Assembly: GCA_964649085.1 (NCBI GenBank)
Contig: CAZYPN010000005.1
Coordinates: 127,492 to 191,491 of the forward strand
Origin: JADMJV01 sp964649085
GTDB lineage: Bacteria > Vulcanimicrobiota > Xenobia > Xenobiales > JADMJV01
DNA: 64,000 bases
Direction: 5' to 3'
Translations under genes and position numbers: made by a program
Part shown: in pieces, positions 44,495 through 51,618 of the stretch
Layout of the letters: every line of letters starts with the position of its first letter
Position numbering within the stretch: the stretch's first letter is position 1
The notes under the pieces: generated by a model
What the model saw: only the letters and a program-made list of their open reading frames with translations
Databases searched by the model: none
What the model was told of the DNA's origin: nothing

Positions 44495-44579
44495 CGGCGC
44501 CAGGGGTTCGCCCCGGGGGCTGGCACCCCTGCGCCGGCGCGGGCAGGGCTGAGGGGGGCAGAAGGTCGAAGCGCCCGCG
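44495..44579. promoter_or_regulatory. Divergent promoter region between mutS and fabZ
   Basis: An 85-bp GC-rich gap carries promoters for both divergent genes. GCAGGGCTGAGGGGGGC near 44550 precedes fabZ, but no consensus -35/-10 is visible. Confidence 0.3.
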
Positions 44580-45029
44580 ATGGAAACCCGCGAAATTCTT
44601 CAATGTTTGCCCCACCGTCATCCGATGTTACTGATCGATCGACTGACCGAAGTCGATGCCGATCGGGCCGTGGGTATCAAGCAACTCAGTCAGAACGAAT
44701 GGTTCTTCCAGGGGCATTTCAGCGAGCAGATGGAGATGCCCATCAGCCTGCTGCTGGAGAGCATGGGACAAACGGGCGCCGCTGCCATTCTGGGGCGCCC
44801 CGAGAATCAGGGGCGTTTGCTGTTCCTGGCCGGCATGGATCAGGTCAGCGTTACCCGCACGCCGGTGCCGGGAAATACCTTGCGCTATGAATGCAAACTT
44901 TTGCGCTTTCGCGGCCAGTCAGGCAAGACCCAGGTGAGGTGTTTTCTGGAGGATTGCTGCATTGCTTCGGCCGATTACACATTTGTGCTTTCGGACTCTA
45001 AAGAATCGGAAGCAGAAGGATCTCCTTAG
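44580..45029 (+). CDS. fabZ: FabZ-type 3-hydroxyacyl-ACP dehydratase
   Basis: 149 aa. L-P-H-R-H-P-M-L-L-I-D-R-L near the start, F-F-Q-G-H-F with catalytic His46, and L-L-L-E-S-M-G-Q with Glu60 are the FabZ hot-dog-fold signatures. It dehydrates beta-hydroxyacyl-ACP in the elongation cycle. The hydrophobic helix I-S-L-L-L-E-S-M-G-Q-T-G-A-A is intact. It stands alone; the usual lpxD and lpxA are not beside it, so it could also serve a specialised lipid pathway. Confidence 0.88.
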   Translation: METREILQCLPHRHPMLLIDRLTEVDADRAVGIKQLSQNEWFFQGHFSEQMEMPISLLLESMGQTGAAAILGRPENQGRLLFLAGMDQVSVTRTPVPGNTLRYECKLLRFRGQSGKTQVRCFLEDCCIASADYTFVLSDSKESEAEGSP

Positions 45030-45030
45030 G

Positions 45031-45067
45031 AGCCCTGGAAGCAGTGGGCGCCCTGAGCACCAGGGCT
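45031..45067. other. Candidate hairpin before the acidic-protein gene
   Basis: An inverted repeat AGCCCTGG (45031-45038) and CCAGGGCT (45060-45067) spans the gap between fabZ and the Asp-rich gene. It shares its CCAGGGCT core with the larger hairpin at 45501-45533 behind that gene. No T tract follows, so it is a weak terminator or a leader structure. Confidence 0.25.
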
Positions 45068-45095
45068 AAGCTTTCCCGGAAGGAACCGCTGACCA

Positions 45096-45386
45096 ATGGA
45101 GCTGGAACTGTGGTGGATGAACGTTCCCGTACGTGACGATGAGGAAGAGGACTTCGACGACGACGAAGACGACGACGATTGGGACGACGAGGACGACGAC
45201 GAAGACGATTGGGACGACGACGATTGGGATGACGACGACGACGTCGACGACGACGACGAGGATGAAGACGAAGAAGACGTCGATGACGGAGACGATTGGG
45301 ACGACGAGGACCTCGGCGATGACGACGAAGACCTCGAAGACGATGATGACGACGACGAGGACTGGGACGAAGACGAAGAGGAGTAG
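45096..45386 (+). CDS. Hyperacidic Asp-rich protein
   Basis: 96 aa from an ATG with GGAAGGAACC upstream. After a short start (M-E-L-E-L-W-W-M-N-V-P-V-R) the rest is almost only Asp and Glu, broken by single Trp residues. By my count about 53 Asp and 20 Glu, or roughly three quarters of the protein, plus seven Trp. It must be disordered and strongly anionic; binding of metal ions or basic proteins is possible, and DNA mimicry is another. The opposite strand reads as a very hydrophobic frame (the reverse complement of GAC/GAT codons), which I treat as an artefact. The reading frame, its start site and its flanking hairpins support a real gene. Confidence 0.65.
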   Translation: MELELWWMNVPVRDDEEEDFDDDEDDDDWDDEDDDEDDWDDDDWDDDDDVDDDDEDEDEEDVDDGDDWDDEDLGDDDEDLEDDDDDDEDWDEDEEE

Positions 45387-45500
45387 TCCCGGCCGGATCT
45401 GATGGTTTCGTGCTACTCCGGGGTCTTGAGGGCTTCCCTCCGACCTTGCGTGTCTGCACGCCAGTTTCCCCGTTTTGCTCCTGGTCGACGATCCGATGTT

Positions 45501-45533
45501 GCCAGGGCTCCCCGGCTGCCGGGGAGCCCTGGC
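45501..45533. terminator. Strong hairpin terminator between convergent genes
   Basis: A perfect 15-bp stem (GCCAGGGCTCCCCGG at 45501-45515 pairing with 45519-45533) has a 3-nt loop. It lies between the Asp-rich gene (plus) and the histidine kinase ending at 45541 (minus). The plus side is followed by ATCTGTTT; neither side has a long T run, so it is probably bidirectional and partly dependent on stem strength. Confidence 0.6.
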
Positions 45534-45540
45534 ATCTGTT

Positions 45541-47421
45541 TCAGTGGGCTGTTTCTCCGCCCGGAGCGGTGCGAGGTAGGGTAAAGCTGAAAGTGGAGCC
45601 GCAGCCGGGAGAGCTCTCCACCTGAATGTCCCCGCCGTGGCCCTCGATGACCTTTTTGGCCAGGTACAGGCCCAGGCCCACCCCGTAGTGGGTTCGCCGA
45701 TTTCCCGTGTCGAGTCGATGATACATGTCAAAGATGCGATCCTGCTGGTCCTGGGGAATGCCCACACCTTCATCCCGGATCCATGCCCTGACGCAAGTGC
45801 CTTCGGACTTGCAGCCCAGTTCCACTTTGCCCCCCGGAAGCGAATACTTCTGCGCGTTGGAAAGCAAATGGTCAAGCACGCTGCGAATTCGCTCCGGATC
45901 ACAATAGACCGGGCAGGGTCCCGAACTCGTCAGAGTCTGTTCCACCTTGGGATTCGGGTTTTCCTCAAGCGTTTCTTTTAGCAGCAACGCAAGGTCGCAG
46001 GCCTGGGGTCGGATGTCGAGATCTTGGGAACGGATCTTGGCGGCTTCCAGCAGTTCCTGAATCAGTCGTTGCAGTTGGTCGGCGAGGCCATTGATGATGC
46101 GAACCGTTGCCTGGATCTTTTCCATGTCGAACTGGCGCGCCTTGGGGTGCATGAGGGTCTGCAGATAGCCTTTCATGGCGGTCAACGGGGTTCTCAATTC
46201 ATGAGACAGAGTGGCCGTGAAGTCGCTGCGTAAGTCGTCGAGTTCTTTTTGCCGGGTCACGTCCCGTACCACCACCGTCAAGGCCAGTCCGTGCGGAGAA
46301 GCCAGGCGGAAGGGTGACAGGTAGAGGTAAATGCGGGCTGTCACGGTGGGTCGACCGTCTCGACGAATCTCGGTCTCGTAGCTGCCAGGGAGCTGGCCAT
46401 TGCGATAGGCCTCATGCCAGTCACCCACTGCGGGTGCCGGCAGCATATCCCGCAACGACCGGTCGGAAAGTTGCTCAACCGAGCAGCCCAGCACCTGGGC
46501 CGCGGCCTGATTGGCATGGAGCAGGCAAAGACGTCGATTGAAGAGCAGGACGCCGTCTTCAAGACTGTTGATGACCGTGCGATTCATCTGAATGCGCAGG
46601 AACATCTCCTGTTGCAGGCTCCAGTTGGCCCACGAGGCGGCCAGAAGCGGAGCGATTCCACCCAGACGCTCGCGAACTTCGTCGAGCGCTGCGGGAAGCG
46701 AGGTCAGTTCGAGTTCTACCACCAGTCGGGGAGGCGCGGGTAGTTCGCGTTCGGCGATGCCGTCATCGCTGGCCGATTCTACCTTCAGAATGAACCGGTG
46801 GCGTCCACTTCCATCGGTTTCGACCCAACAGGTCCCGGCATTGTCGAAGCTCCGCCGAGCCTCGCCGCCCGACGGGAAGGCCTGGGCGAAGTCCTCGCCA
46901 TCTTGCAGCCAGAGCCCCAAGAAGGCAACTTCCAGACTGGGGGCCAGGGCCGCGCTCAGGTTGGAGGCCCAACTGGCCAGGGGCACTTCTTCCAGGCCTG
47001 CTGCCGCCAACTGGTGGAGCAGGCGATGGCCCGTTTCTACCCGTTGCAGGGTGCGCTCGTAGCGAGCGTCCAGGCCCTCCTTCTGGCGTAGTCTCTGTTG
47101 TAAGAGATGAAGATGTTGGCCCATGCCCATGAATTCGCCGGGCATGATGGCTTCCTGACCCTCAAGCAGGTCGTCAAAGGCCTGAACCAACTGGCGGGCC
47201 CGCCACCAGCCCCAGCCCAGCGTCAGGCACCAGCCCAGCGGTAAGAGCAGCAGCCAGGCCTGGGAGATCCAGTTGGCCCAAACCGGCACAATGCTTTGCT
47301 CCGCCCAGTAGGCCCACCAGAATTGGGCGCCCAGCGTGAGGAAAAAGGGAAGCGCCACCACCCGCACGAGCAGCCATTGGACGCCGCGGCCCAGTGAACG
47401 CGAGGCGGAGGAGGAGTTCAC
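45541..47421 (-). CDS. Membrane sensor histidine kinase with PAS domain (PhoR-like)
   Basis: 626 aa, GTG start overlapping the hslV stop (GTGA). Two N-terminal membrane helices (about 22-42 and 50-70) are followed by a GAF-like cytosolic sensor (about 115-270), a PAS domain (about 275-395: N-S-L-E-D-G-V-L-L-F-N-R), the H-box F-T-A-T-L-S-H-E-L-R-T-P-L near residue 405, and the ATPase domain with N-A-Q-K-Y-S, D-E-G-V-G-I and G-V-G-L-G-L-Y-L. All catalytic motifs are intact. No response regulator is adjacent; the CheY-like protein at 53.5 kb is a possible but unproven partner. Confidence 0.92.
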   Translation of the reverse strand: MNSSSASRSLGRGVQWLLVRVVALPFFLTLGAQFWWAYWAEQSIVPVWANWISQAWLLLLPLGWCLTLGWGWWRARQLVQAFDDLLEGQEAIMPGEFMGMGQHLHLLQQRLRQKEGLDARYERTLQRVETGHRLLHQLAAAGLEEVPLASWASNLSAALAPSLEVAFLGLWLQDGEDFAQAFPSGGEARRSFDNAGTCWVETDGSGRHRFILKVESASDDGIAERELPAPPRLVVELELTSLPAALDEVRERLGGIAPLLAASWANWSLQQEMFLRIQMNRTVINSLEDGVLLFNRRLCLLHANQAAAQVLGCSVEQLSDRSLRDMLPAPAVGDWHEAYRNGQLPGSYETEIRRDGRPTVTARIYLYLSPFRLASPHGLALTVVVRDVTRQKELDDLRSDFTATLSHELRTPLTAMKGYLQTLMHPKARQFDMEKIQATVRIINGLADQLQRLIQELLEAAKIRSQDLDIRPQACDLALLLKETLEENPNPKVEQTLTSSGPCPVYCDPERIRSVLDHLLSNAQKYSLPGGKVELGCKSEGTCVRAWIRDEGVGIPQDQQDRIFDMYHRLDTGNRRTHYGVGLGLYLAKKVIEGHGGDIQVESSPGCGSTFSFTLPRTAPGGETAH

Positions 47422-47948
47422 AGAGTTTCGATAGTGAGACTCTGGTTGGTGTAGATACAGATCTCTCCGGCGATTTCCAGCGAGGCCCGCACGATTTCTT
47501 CGGCACTTCGGTCGCTGTGGCGAAGCAGTGCACGGGCAGCGGCGCTGGCGAACCCTGAGCCGCTGCCTACCGAAGCAACCGGGTCGTCGGGCTCCAAGAC
47601 TTCACCCGTTCCAGAAAGGATCAGCAGTGACTCTTTGTCGGCCACGACCAGCATCGCTTCCAACCGACGCAGCGAACGCTCGGTGCGCCAATCGCGGGCC
47701 AGTTCTACCGCTGCCCTCTTGAGCTGACCGGGGAACTCTTGCAGGCGCTTCTCAAACCGGTCAAAAAGCGTAAGCCCATCGGCCGCCGAGCCAGCGAAAC
47801 CCCCCAAAACCTTGCCCTCGGCCATGCGCCGCACCTTCTTGGCCTGGGACTTCACGACGGTCTGTCCGAGCGTCACCTGACCGTCTCCGCCCATGCACAC
47901 CTGGTTGCCCCGGCGAACGCACAAAATTGTGGTCGATCGCATTCTCAT
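47418..47948 (-). CDS. hslV: ATP-dependent protease proteolytic subunit HslV
   Basis: 176 aa from the ATG at 47948. The N terminus M-R-M-R-S then T-T-I-L-C-V-R-R-G gives the expected catalytic Thr after removal of five residues. M-G-G-D-G-Q-V-T-L-G-Q and V-R-R-M-A-E-G-K-V-L-G-G-F-A-G-S-A-A-D are HslV signatures. The mature core length of about 170 aa fits. It normally works with HslU, which is not in the window. The frame upstream of 47948 is open but unlike HslV. Confidence 0.93.
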   Translation of the reverse strand: MRMRSTTILCVRRGNQVCMGGDGQVTLGQTVVKSQAKKVRRMAEGKVLGGFAGSAADGLTLFDRFEKRLQEFPGQLKRAAVELARDWRTERSLRRLEAMLVVADKESLLILSGTGEVLEPDDPVASVGSGSGFASAAARALLRHSDRSAEEIVRASLEIAGEICIYTNQSLTIETL

Positions 47949-48083
47949 GCGGCTCGCGTTCGACGCCTGGCAAGGGCGAACCCTCTGCGACTTAATTAGG
48001 ACATATTCTCGACATGTGCAGTTCAACTCGTGGCCCACCTCGGCCCCTAAGATGGGCTCTATCAAAGAAGGGAGTTGGCGACA
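47949..48083. promoter_or_regulatory. Divergent region between hslV and the SpoVG-like/dprA unit
   Basis: The 135-bp gap has an AT-rich core near 47990-48015 (TTAATTAGGACATATTC), the most promoter-like sequence here. On the minus strand TTGAAC and TATGTC lie 15 bp apart upstream of hslV, a poor match to a housekeeping promoter. On the plus strand an AAGGGAG-like site (48068-48074) precedes the ATG at 48084. Confidence 0.4.
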
Positions 48084-48326
48084 ATGAGTGTGGAATTGGT
48101 CAAGTTGGAGAAAGTGCCCGACCATCCCTGGATTCGGGCAGTGGCTGAGTTTCGCGTCCATGGACTGAGGCTGAGGGGCCTCAAGCTGGAGCAGCACCGG
48201 GAAGGCTGGCGCCTGACTCCACCGGGTCGGCGCCTGCGGGGGGGCTGGCAAACGGTGTTCAGCATCGACGATCGACGTTTGCAACAAGCGATGATGGAGG
48301 CGGTGCTTCACCATGGAGGAATGTGA
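48084..48326 (+). CDS. Small SpoVG-like protein (tentative)
   Basis: 80 aa from the ATG at 48084. The alternating pattern (V-x-L-x-K, A-V-A-E-F, G-L-K-L, G-W-R-L-T-P-P-G-R-R, F-S-I-D-D-R-R-L-Q-Q-A-M-M-E-A-V-L) resembles the SpoVG fold, whose members bind DNA or RNA, but key residues are not certain. It is one ATG ahead of dprA, overlapping it by 14 nt, so translation is coupled. Confidence 0.5.
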   Translation: MSVELVKLEKVPDHPWIRAVAEFRVHGLRLRGLKLEQHREGWRLTPPGRRLRGGWQTVFSIDDRRLQQAMMEAVLHHGGM

Positions 48327-49314
48327 AGCCCTTTTGTGGATCTCGCTGTGTTCGGCGCTGACCTCCGCCCAGCGGCGTGGTTGGATCGACCGTGAGGGCA
48401 GTGCCGGGGAGGCCCAGCGCGCTTTGGCGCGGCGCGGATTTCGCCCCGATGAGAGCGTTTGGCAGCAAGCCCGCAGAAGTCAGTATGTCTTTCGCGGGGG
48501 GCCGGACTATCCGGAGGACCTGAACCGTCTGCACGACCCCCCGGATATCGTCTACTACCAGGGACGATTTCCTCACCCGGAACGGCCCCGAATTGGGGTG
48601 GTGGGAACTCGGCGCGCTACCCCTCAAGGAATGTTTCAAACGGCGCGTTTCTCAAGGGCCTTTAGCGAGCGGGGCCTGGTGGTGGTCAGCGGCCTGGCAC
48701 GTGGCATCGACACGGCTGCCCTGAAGGCCAGCCTGGAGGTCGCGGGCGGATTTCCTCTGGCGGTTGTGGCCTGTGGCCTGGACCTTCAGTATCCTCTGGA
48801 GAACCGCCATTTACAGAGGTGGATCGAGGCCGAGGGTCTGGTTCTGAGCGAATACCCACCAGGCTGCCAACCGCAGCGCTGGCACTTTCCTGCCCGAAAT
48901 CGTCTGATTGCTGCTCTTTCGCGCCTGATACTGGTCGTCGAAGCCCCGGCACGCAGCGGTGCTCTGATAACCGCTCAGCACGCCAAATCCATCGGGCGCG
49001 ACGTGCTGACCTTGCCGGGGCCTCTGGACCACCGCAACTATCAGGGTAATCTCAGCCTTTTGCAGGACGGCGCCGGACTGGCTCGTCAACCTCGGGACGT
49101 CTTCGACGCTCTCAAGCTTTCAGCGCTTTACCTGGACGAGTATAAGGCCTTCTTCGGCACTCCCCAGGCGTGGTCGGAAAGATTGGGATTGGGATTTGAG
49201 GAAACCCTGGCCTATCTGGCCCTCCGCGAGCTGGATGGCAGCGTTCAGCGCCTCGACTGCGGCGGCGTCCATTGGAAGGGCAGTGTATTGAGGGGCAGTC
49301 CCTCCACCATGTAA
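48313..49314 (+). CDS. dprA: DNA-processing protein DprA/Smf
   Basis: 333 aa. The Rossmann-like core shows V-G-T-R-R-A-T-P-Q-G, V-V-S-G-L-A-R-G-I-D-T-A-A-L, L-S-E-Y-P-P-G, F-P-A-R-N-R-L-I-A-A-L-S and E-A-P-A-R-S-G-A-L-I-T-A, which are the DprA signatures. It loads RecA on incoming single-stranded DNA during transformation. With pilT in the same window this hints at natural competence. The C terminus overlaps the convergent O-antigen-ligase-like gene by 70 bp. Confidence 0.95.
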   Translation: MEECEALLWISLCSALTSAQRRGWIDREGSAGEAQRALARRGFRPDESVWQQARRSQYVFRGGPDYPEDLNRLHDPPDIVYYQGRFPHPERPRIGVVGTRRATPQGMFQTARFSRAFSERGLVVVSGLARGIDTAALKASLEVAGGFPLAVVACGLDLQYPLENRHLQRWIEAEGLVLSEYPPGCQPQRWHFPARNRLIAALSRLILVVEAPARSGALITAQHAKSIGRDVLTLPGPLDHRNYQGNLSLLQDGAGLARQPRDVFDALKLSALYLDEYKAFFGTPQAWSERLGLGFEETLAYLALRELDGSVQRLDCGGVHWKGSVLRGSPSTM

Positions 49315-51611
49315 ACCTGACCCAACAGATCGCGTACGGCCTCTCCCTGGTCGAGCTTGTAGATGGCCTGGGCCTCTTGAAAGGCTTCCTTGCCGCGGTT
49401 CAAATTCAGCAAACATACGGTTCGGCCGAAGCGAGCGTTGATGTCCTGCGGGTGCATCTTCAGCCACTTTTCATAATAGGGCATCGCTCGCTCGGGGTGA
49501 TGTACCGGGTCGTGACTCTCTGCCAGGGAAAGATAGACGGAACTCATCTGGCGATCGATATCGGAGCTGCGAAACCCGAACATCGCGTTCTGGCTTTCGG
49601 GCGGAAAGCGACGGACACAGTGTTCCAGAATATCGCGGGGGCGCTGGGGCTCCTTGTCCCAATCCAGCGCATCGGCCAGTGAACTGTAGAAGCTCGGGTA
49701 GTTCATGGAGTCGCATTCCAACGCCTTCTGATAGGCCTGATAGGCACCGGGGCGGTCGTTATTGGCCAGTCGAGCTTTTCCCAGCAGGTCGTAGTGGACC
49801 GCGCGGTGGCTGTCCAGGGCTACGGCTCGGTCGGCCACCCGCAGCAGTTCGGCGGGTTTGGCGGGTTGGTCGTCGAGCTGGCTCCGGGCCGCCAGCAGAC
49901 TGAGCCCCAGGTGGTGAAAGTAGCTGGCCTGAAATGGGTTGAGGCTGACCGCGATGCGGTCGAGTTCGACCGCGTCTTTGTAGCGACGGTGCTGCAGGGC
50001 CAGTTCCGAGACTTCGAAGTTGTAATGGGCGCAAGCCCATAGCAAGTTGGCCAGGGTCAGCAAGCCAAAGAGCCCAAAGCGACAGTAGCCCAGAACGACG
50101 TAGGGGCGTAGTGTCCAGGCTCCGATCTGTTCTTCGGGTTCGTCTTGCTTGAGGGATTCGTCCCGCGGCCACCCTTCGCACAGAGAATAGCCGAGCCAGG
50201 CTGCCCAGGAGACGGGCAACAGTGGAAACTGCCACTGCACGTCAAACAGGGAACAAAGCCCCAGTGCGCCGGCACAGCAAAAGGCGTCTCGAATGCGCCC
50301 GGCCACTTCGTCGGACTGCGATCGATAGGCTGTCCAGGCCTGCCAACTGCTCAGGCCCAGGATGGCGAGCAGCAGGCCGATTCCAGGGATACCCAGTTCG
50401 GCCAGCACGGTGAATGGGGAGGAGTGGGCAAATTTGGAAAACCAGCGCTGGTCGTGCTGATAGGCCGGGTAATAGCGATGGAACCCTCGGGGGCCCACGC
50501 CCAGCAGCGGATGGTCGCGCGCCATGAGCAGGCAGCCCCGCCAGAACTCCAATCGAGCCATGGTGCTGAAATCGGTGCCTTCGACGATGTCGGCTGTGCG
50601 TGCTACGGGAGTGGCGCCGCTTGAGGTGGGTAGGAATTGGCGAAGTCCGGCCGTAAGTGCCAGCACCAGAGCCACCAGTACCAGAGACTGCAGCGCTGGT
50701 CTCTGGCGAGCCAGGCCGGCGCCCAGCAGGCAGATCGTCGGCACGGCAAAGAACGGATGTTTTGACATCAGGATGTAGCACAGGGACACCAGTGCCGCCA
50801 GAACGAGGGCCCGAGGCAGCGCCCACCAACGATGGGCTTCGCTGGTTTTGGGAAACCACCACTGAAATCCCAGAACCAGAATCGTTACGCCCCAGGCCGC
50901 CCGCGTTGAGGTCAGCAGCAAGGTGAGCAGGCACAGGCTGCTGGCCAGGCACCACAGCCCGCGATAGGGGCCTGCTCCGGGTTTCAGCACCCCCTGCTGC
51001 AGCATCCAGGGAAGGCAGCAGGCCATATAGGTGGCGGTCATATTGCACTGATGAAAGGTTCCATTGAGCCGAAAGCCTGGCTCTGCACTGGGGAAAGAGA
51101 TGAAATCTAGCAGCGAGAGCAGAGCCACCAGTGTGGATGAGGTACAGAGGATGCGGGGCACCCAGGCTCGGTCTTGGGCTGGAGCCTGGTAGACCACCAC
51201 CACGATGGAAAGCAGCAGATAGCTATCCAGGGTGGTCAGCAGTGCCTCGAAGGGGTGAGAGCACAGCAGTGACGAGGCCAATGACAGGCCCAGGAAGGCC
51301 AGAACCAGGCCGTGAAGCCAGCGAGCCGATTGGGGTAGCGACCAGTCGACAGCGATTCGCATCAACAACAGCAGCAACAGGATCGCTCGGATAAGAAATG
51401 GACCCAATCCAAGTTGAAAGCCCGAGTCCAGGCGGGACAGGATCAATCCGAGCATTCCATTGGCCCCAAGGGGCTGTGCCTGGGCCTTGCTCCAGAAGAC
51501 GAGTATTCCGGCCAGGCCCGGTGACAGCAGCAGCAACAGGAGTAAGGCGCTGATCAGCCTGGGGAGGATGACCTCGGCGAGCAGGTTGAGGATTCGATTA
51601 ACGGTTTCCAA
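49245..51611 (-). CDS. O-antigen ligase/polymerase-like membrane protein with C-terminal TPR domain
   Basis: 788 aa from a TTG at 51611, 7 nt after the stop of the upstream gene; no strong ribosome site is visible. About twelve membrane helices cover residues 12-490, with the Wzy/WaaL-like periplasmic loop holding H-P-L-L-G-V-G-P-R-G-F-H-R-Y-Y-P. A soluble C-terminal half (about 540-788) contains several TPR-like repeats. Such ligase-TPR proteins also act in type IV pilin glycosylation and polysaccharide assembly. It closes the long minus-strand run starting beyond 64 kb. Confidence 0.85.
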   Translation of the reverse strand: METVNRILNLLAEVILPRLISALLLLLLLSPGLAGILVFWSKAQAQPLGANGMLGLILSRLDSGFQLGLGPFLIRAILLLLLLMRIAVDWSLPQSARWLHGLVLAFLGLSLASSLLCSHPFEALLTTLDSYLLLSIVVVVYQAPAQDRAWVPRILCTSSTLVALLSLLDFISFPSAEPGFRLNGTFHQCNMTATYMACCLPWMLQQGVLKPGAGPYRGLWCLASSLCLLTLLLTSTRAAWGVTILVLGFQWWFPKTSEAHRWWALPRALVLAALVSLCYILMSKHPFFAVPTICLLGAGLARQRPALQSLVLVALVLALTAGLRQFLPTSSGATPVARTADIVEGTDFSTMARLEFWRGCLLMARDHPLLGVGPRGFHRYYPAYQHDQRWFSKFAHSSPFTVLAELGIPGIGLLLAILGLSSWQAWTAYRSQSDEVAGRIRDAFCCAGALGLCSLFDVQWQFPLLPVSWAAWLGYSLCEGWPRDESLKQDEPEEQIGAWTLRPYVVLGYCRFGLFGLLTLANLLWACAHYNFEVSELALQHRRYKDAVELDRIAVSLNPFQASYFHHLGLSLLAARSQLDDQPAKPAELLRVADRAVALDSHRAVHYDLLGKARLANNDRPGAYQAYQKALECDSMNYPSFYSSLADALDWDKEPQRPRDILEHCVRRFPPESQNAMFGFRSSDIDRQMSSVYLSLAESHDPVHHPERAMPYYEKWLKMHPQDINARFGRTVCLLNLNRGKEAFQEAQAIYKLDQGEAVRDLLGQVYMVEGLPLNTLPFQWTPPQSRR

Positions 51612-51618
51612 AGGGAAG

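Noticed and set aside
45066..45902. Long minus-strand frame with a very hydrophobic Val/Ile-rich stretch, seeming like a membrane protein
   Set aside because: It is the reverse complement of GAC/GAT-rich codons of the acidic protein and of part of the histidine kinase; no start context, and its ends fall inside those genes.
47418..47948. Expectation of hslU next to hslV
   Set aside because: The overlapping downstream frame is a histidine kinase, and no AAA ATPase with HslU motifs is in the window; I report only hslV.
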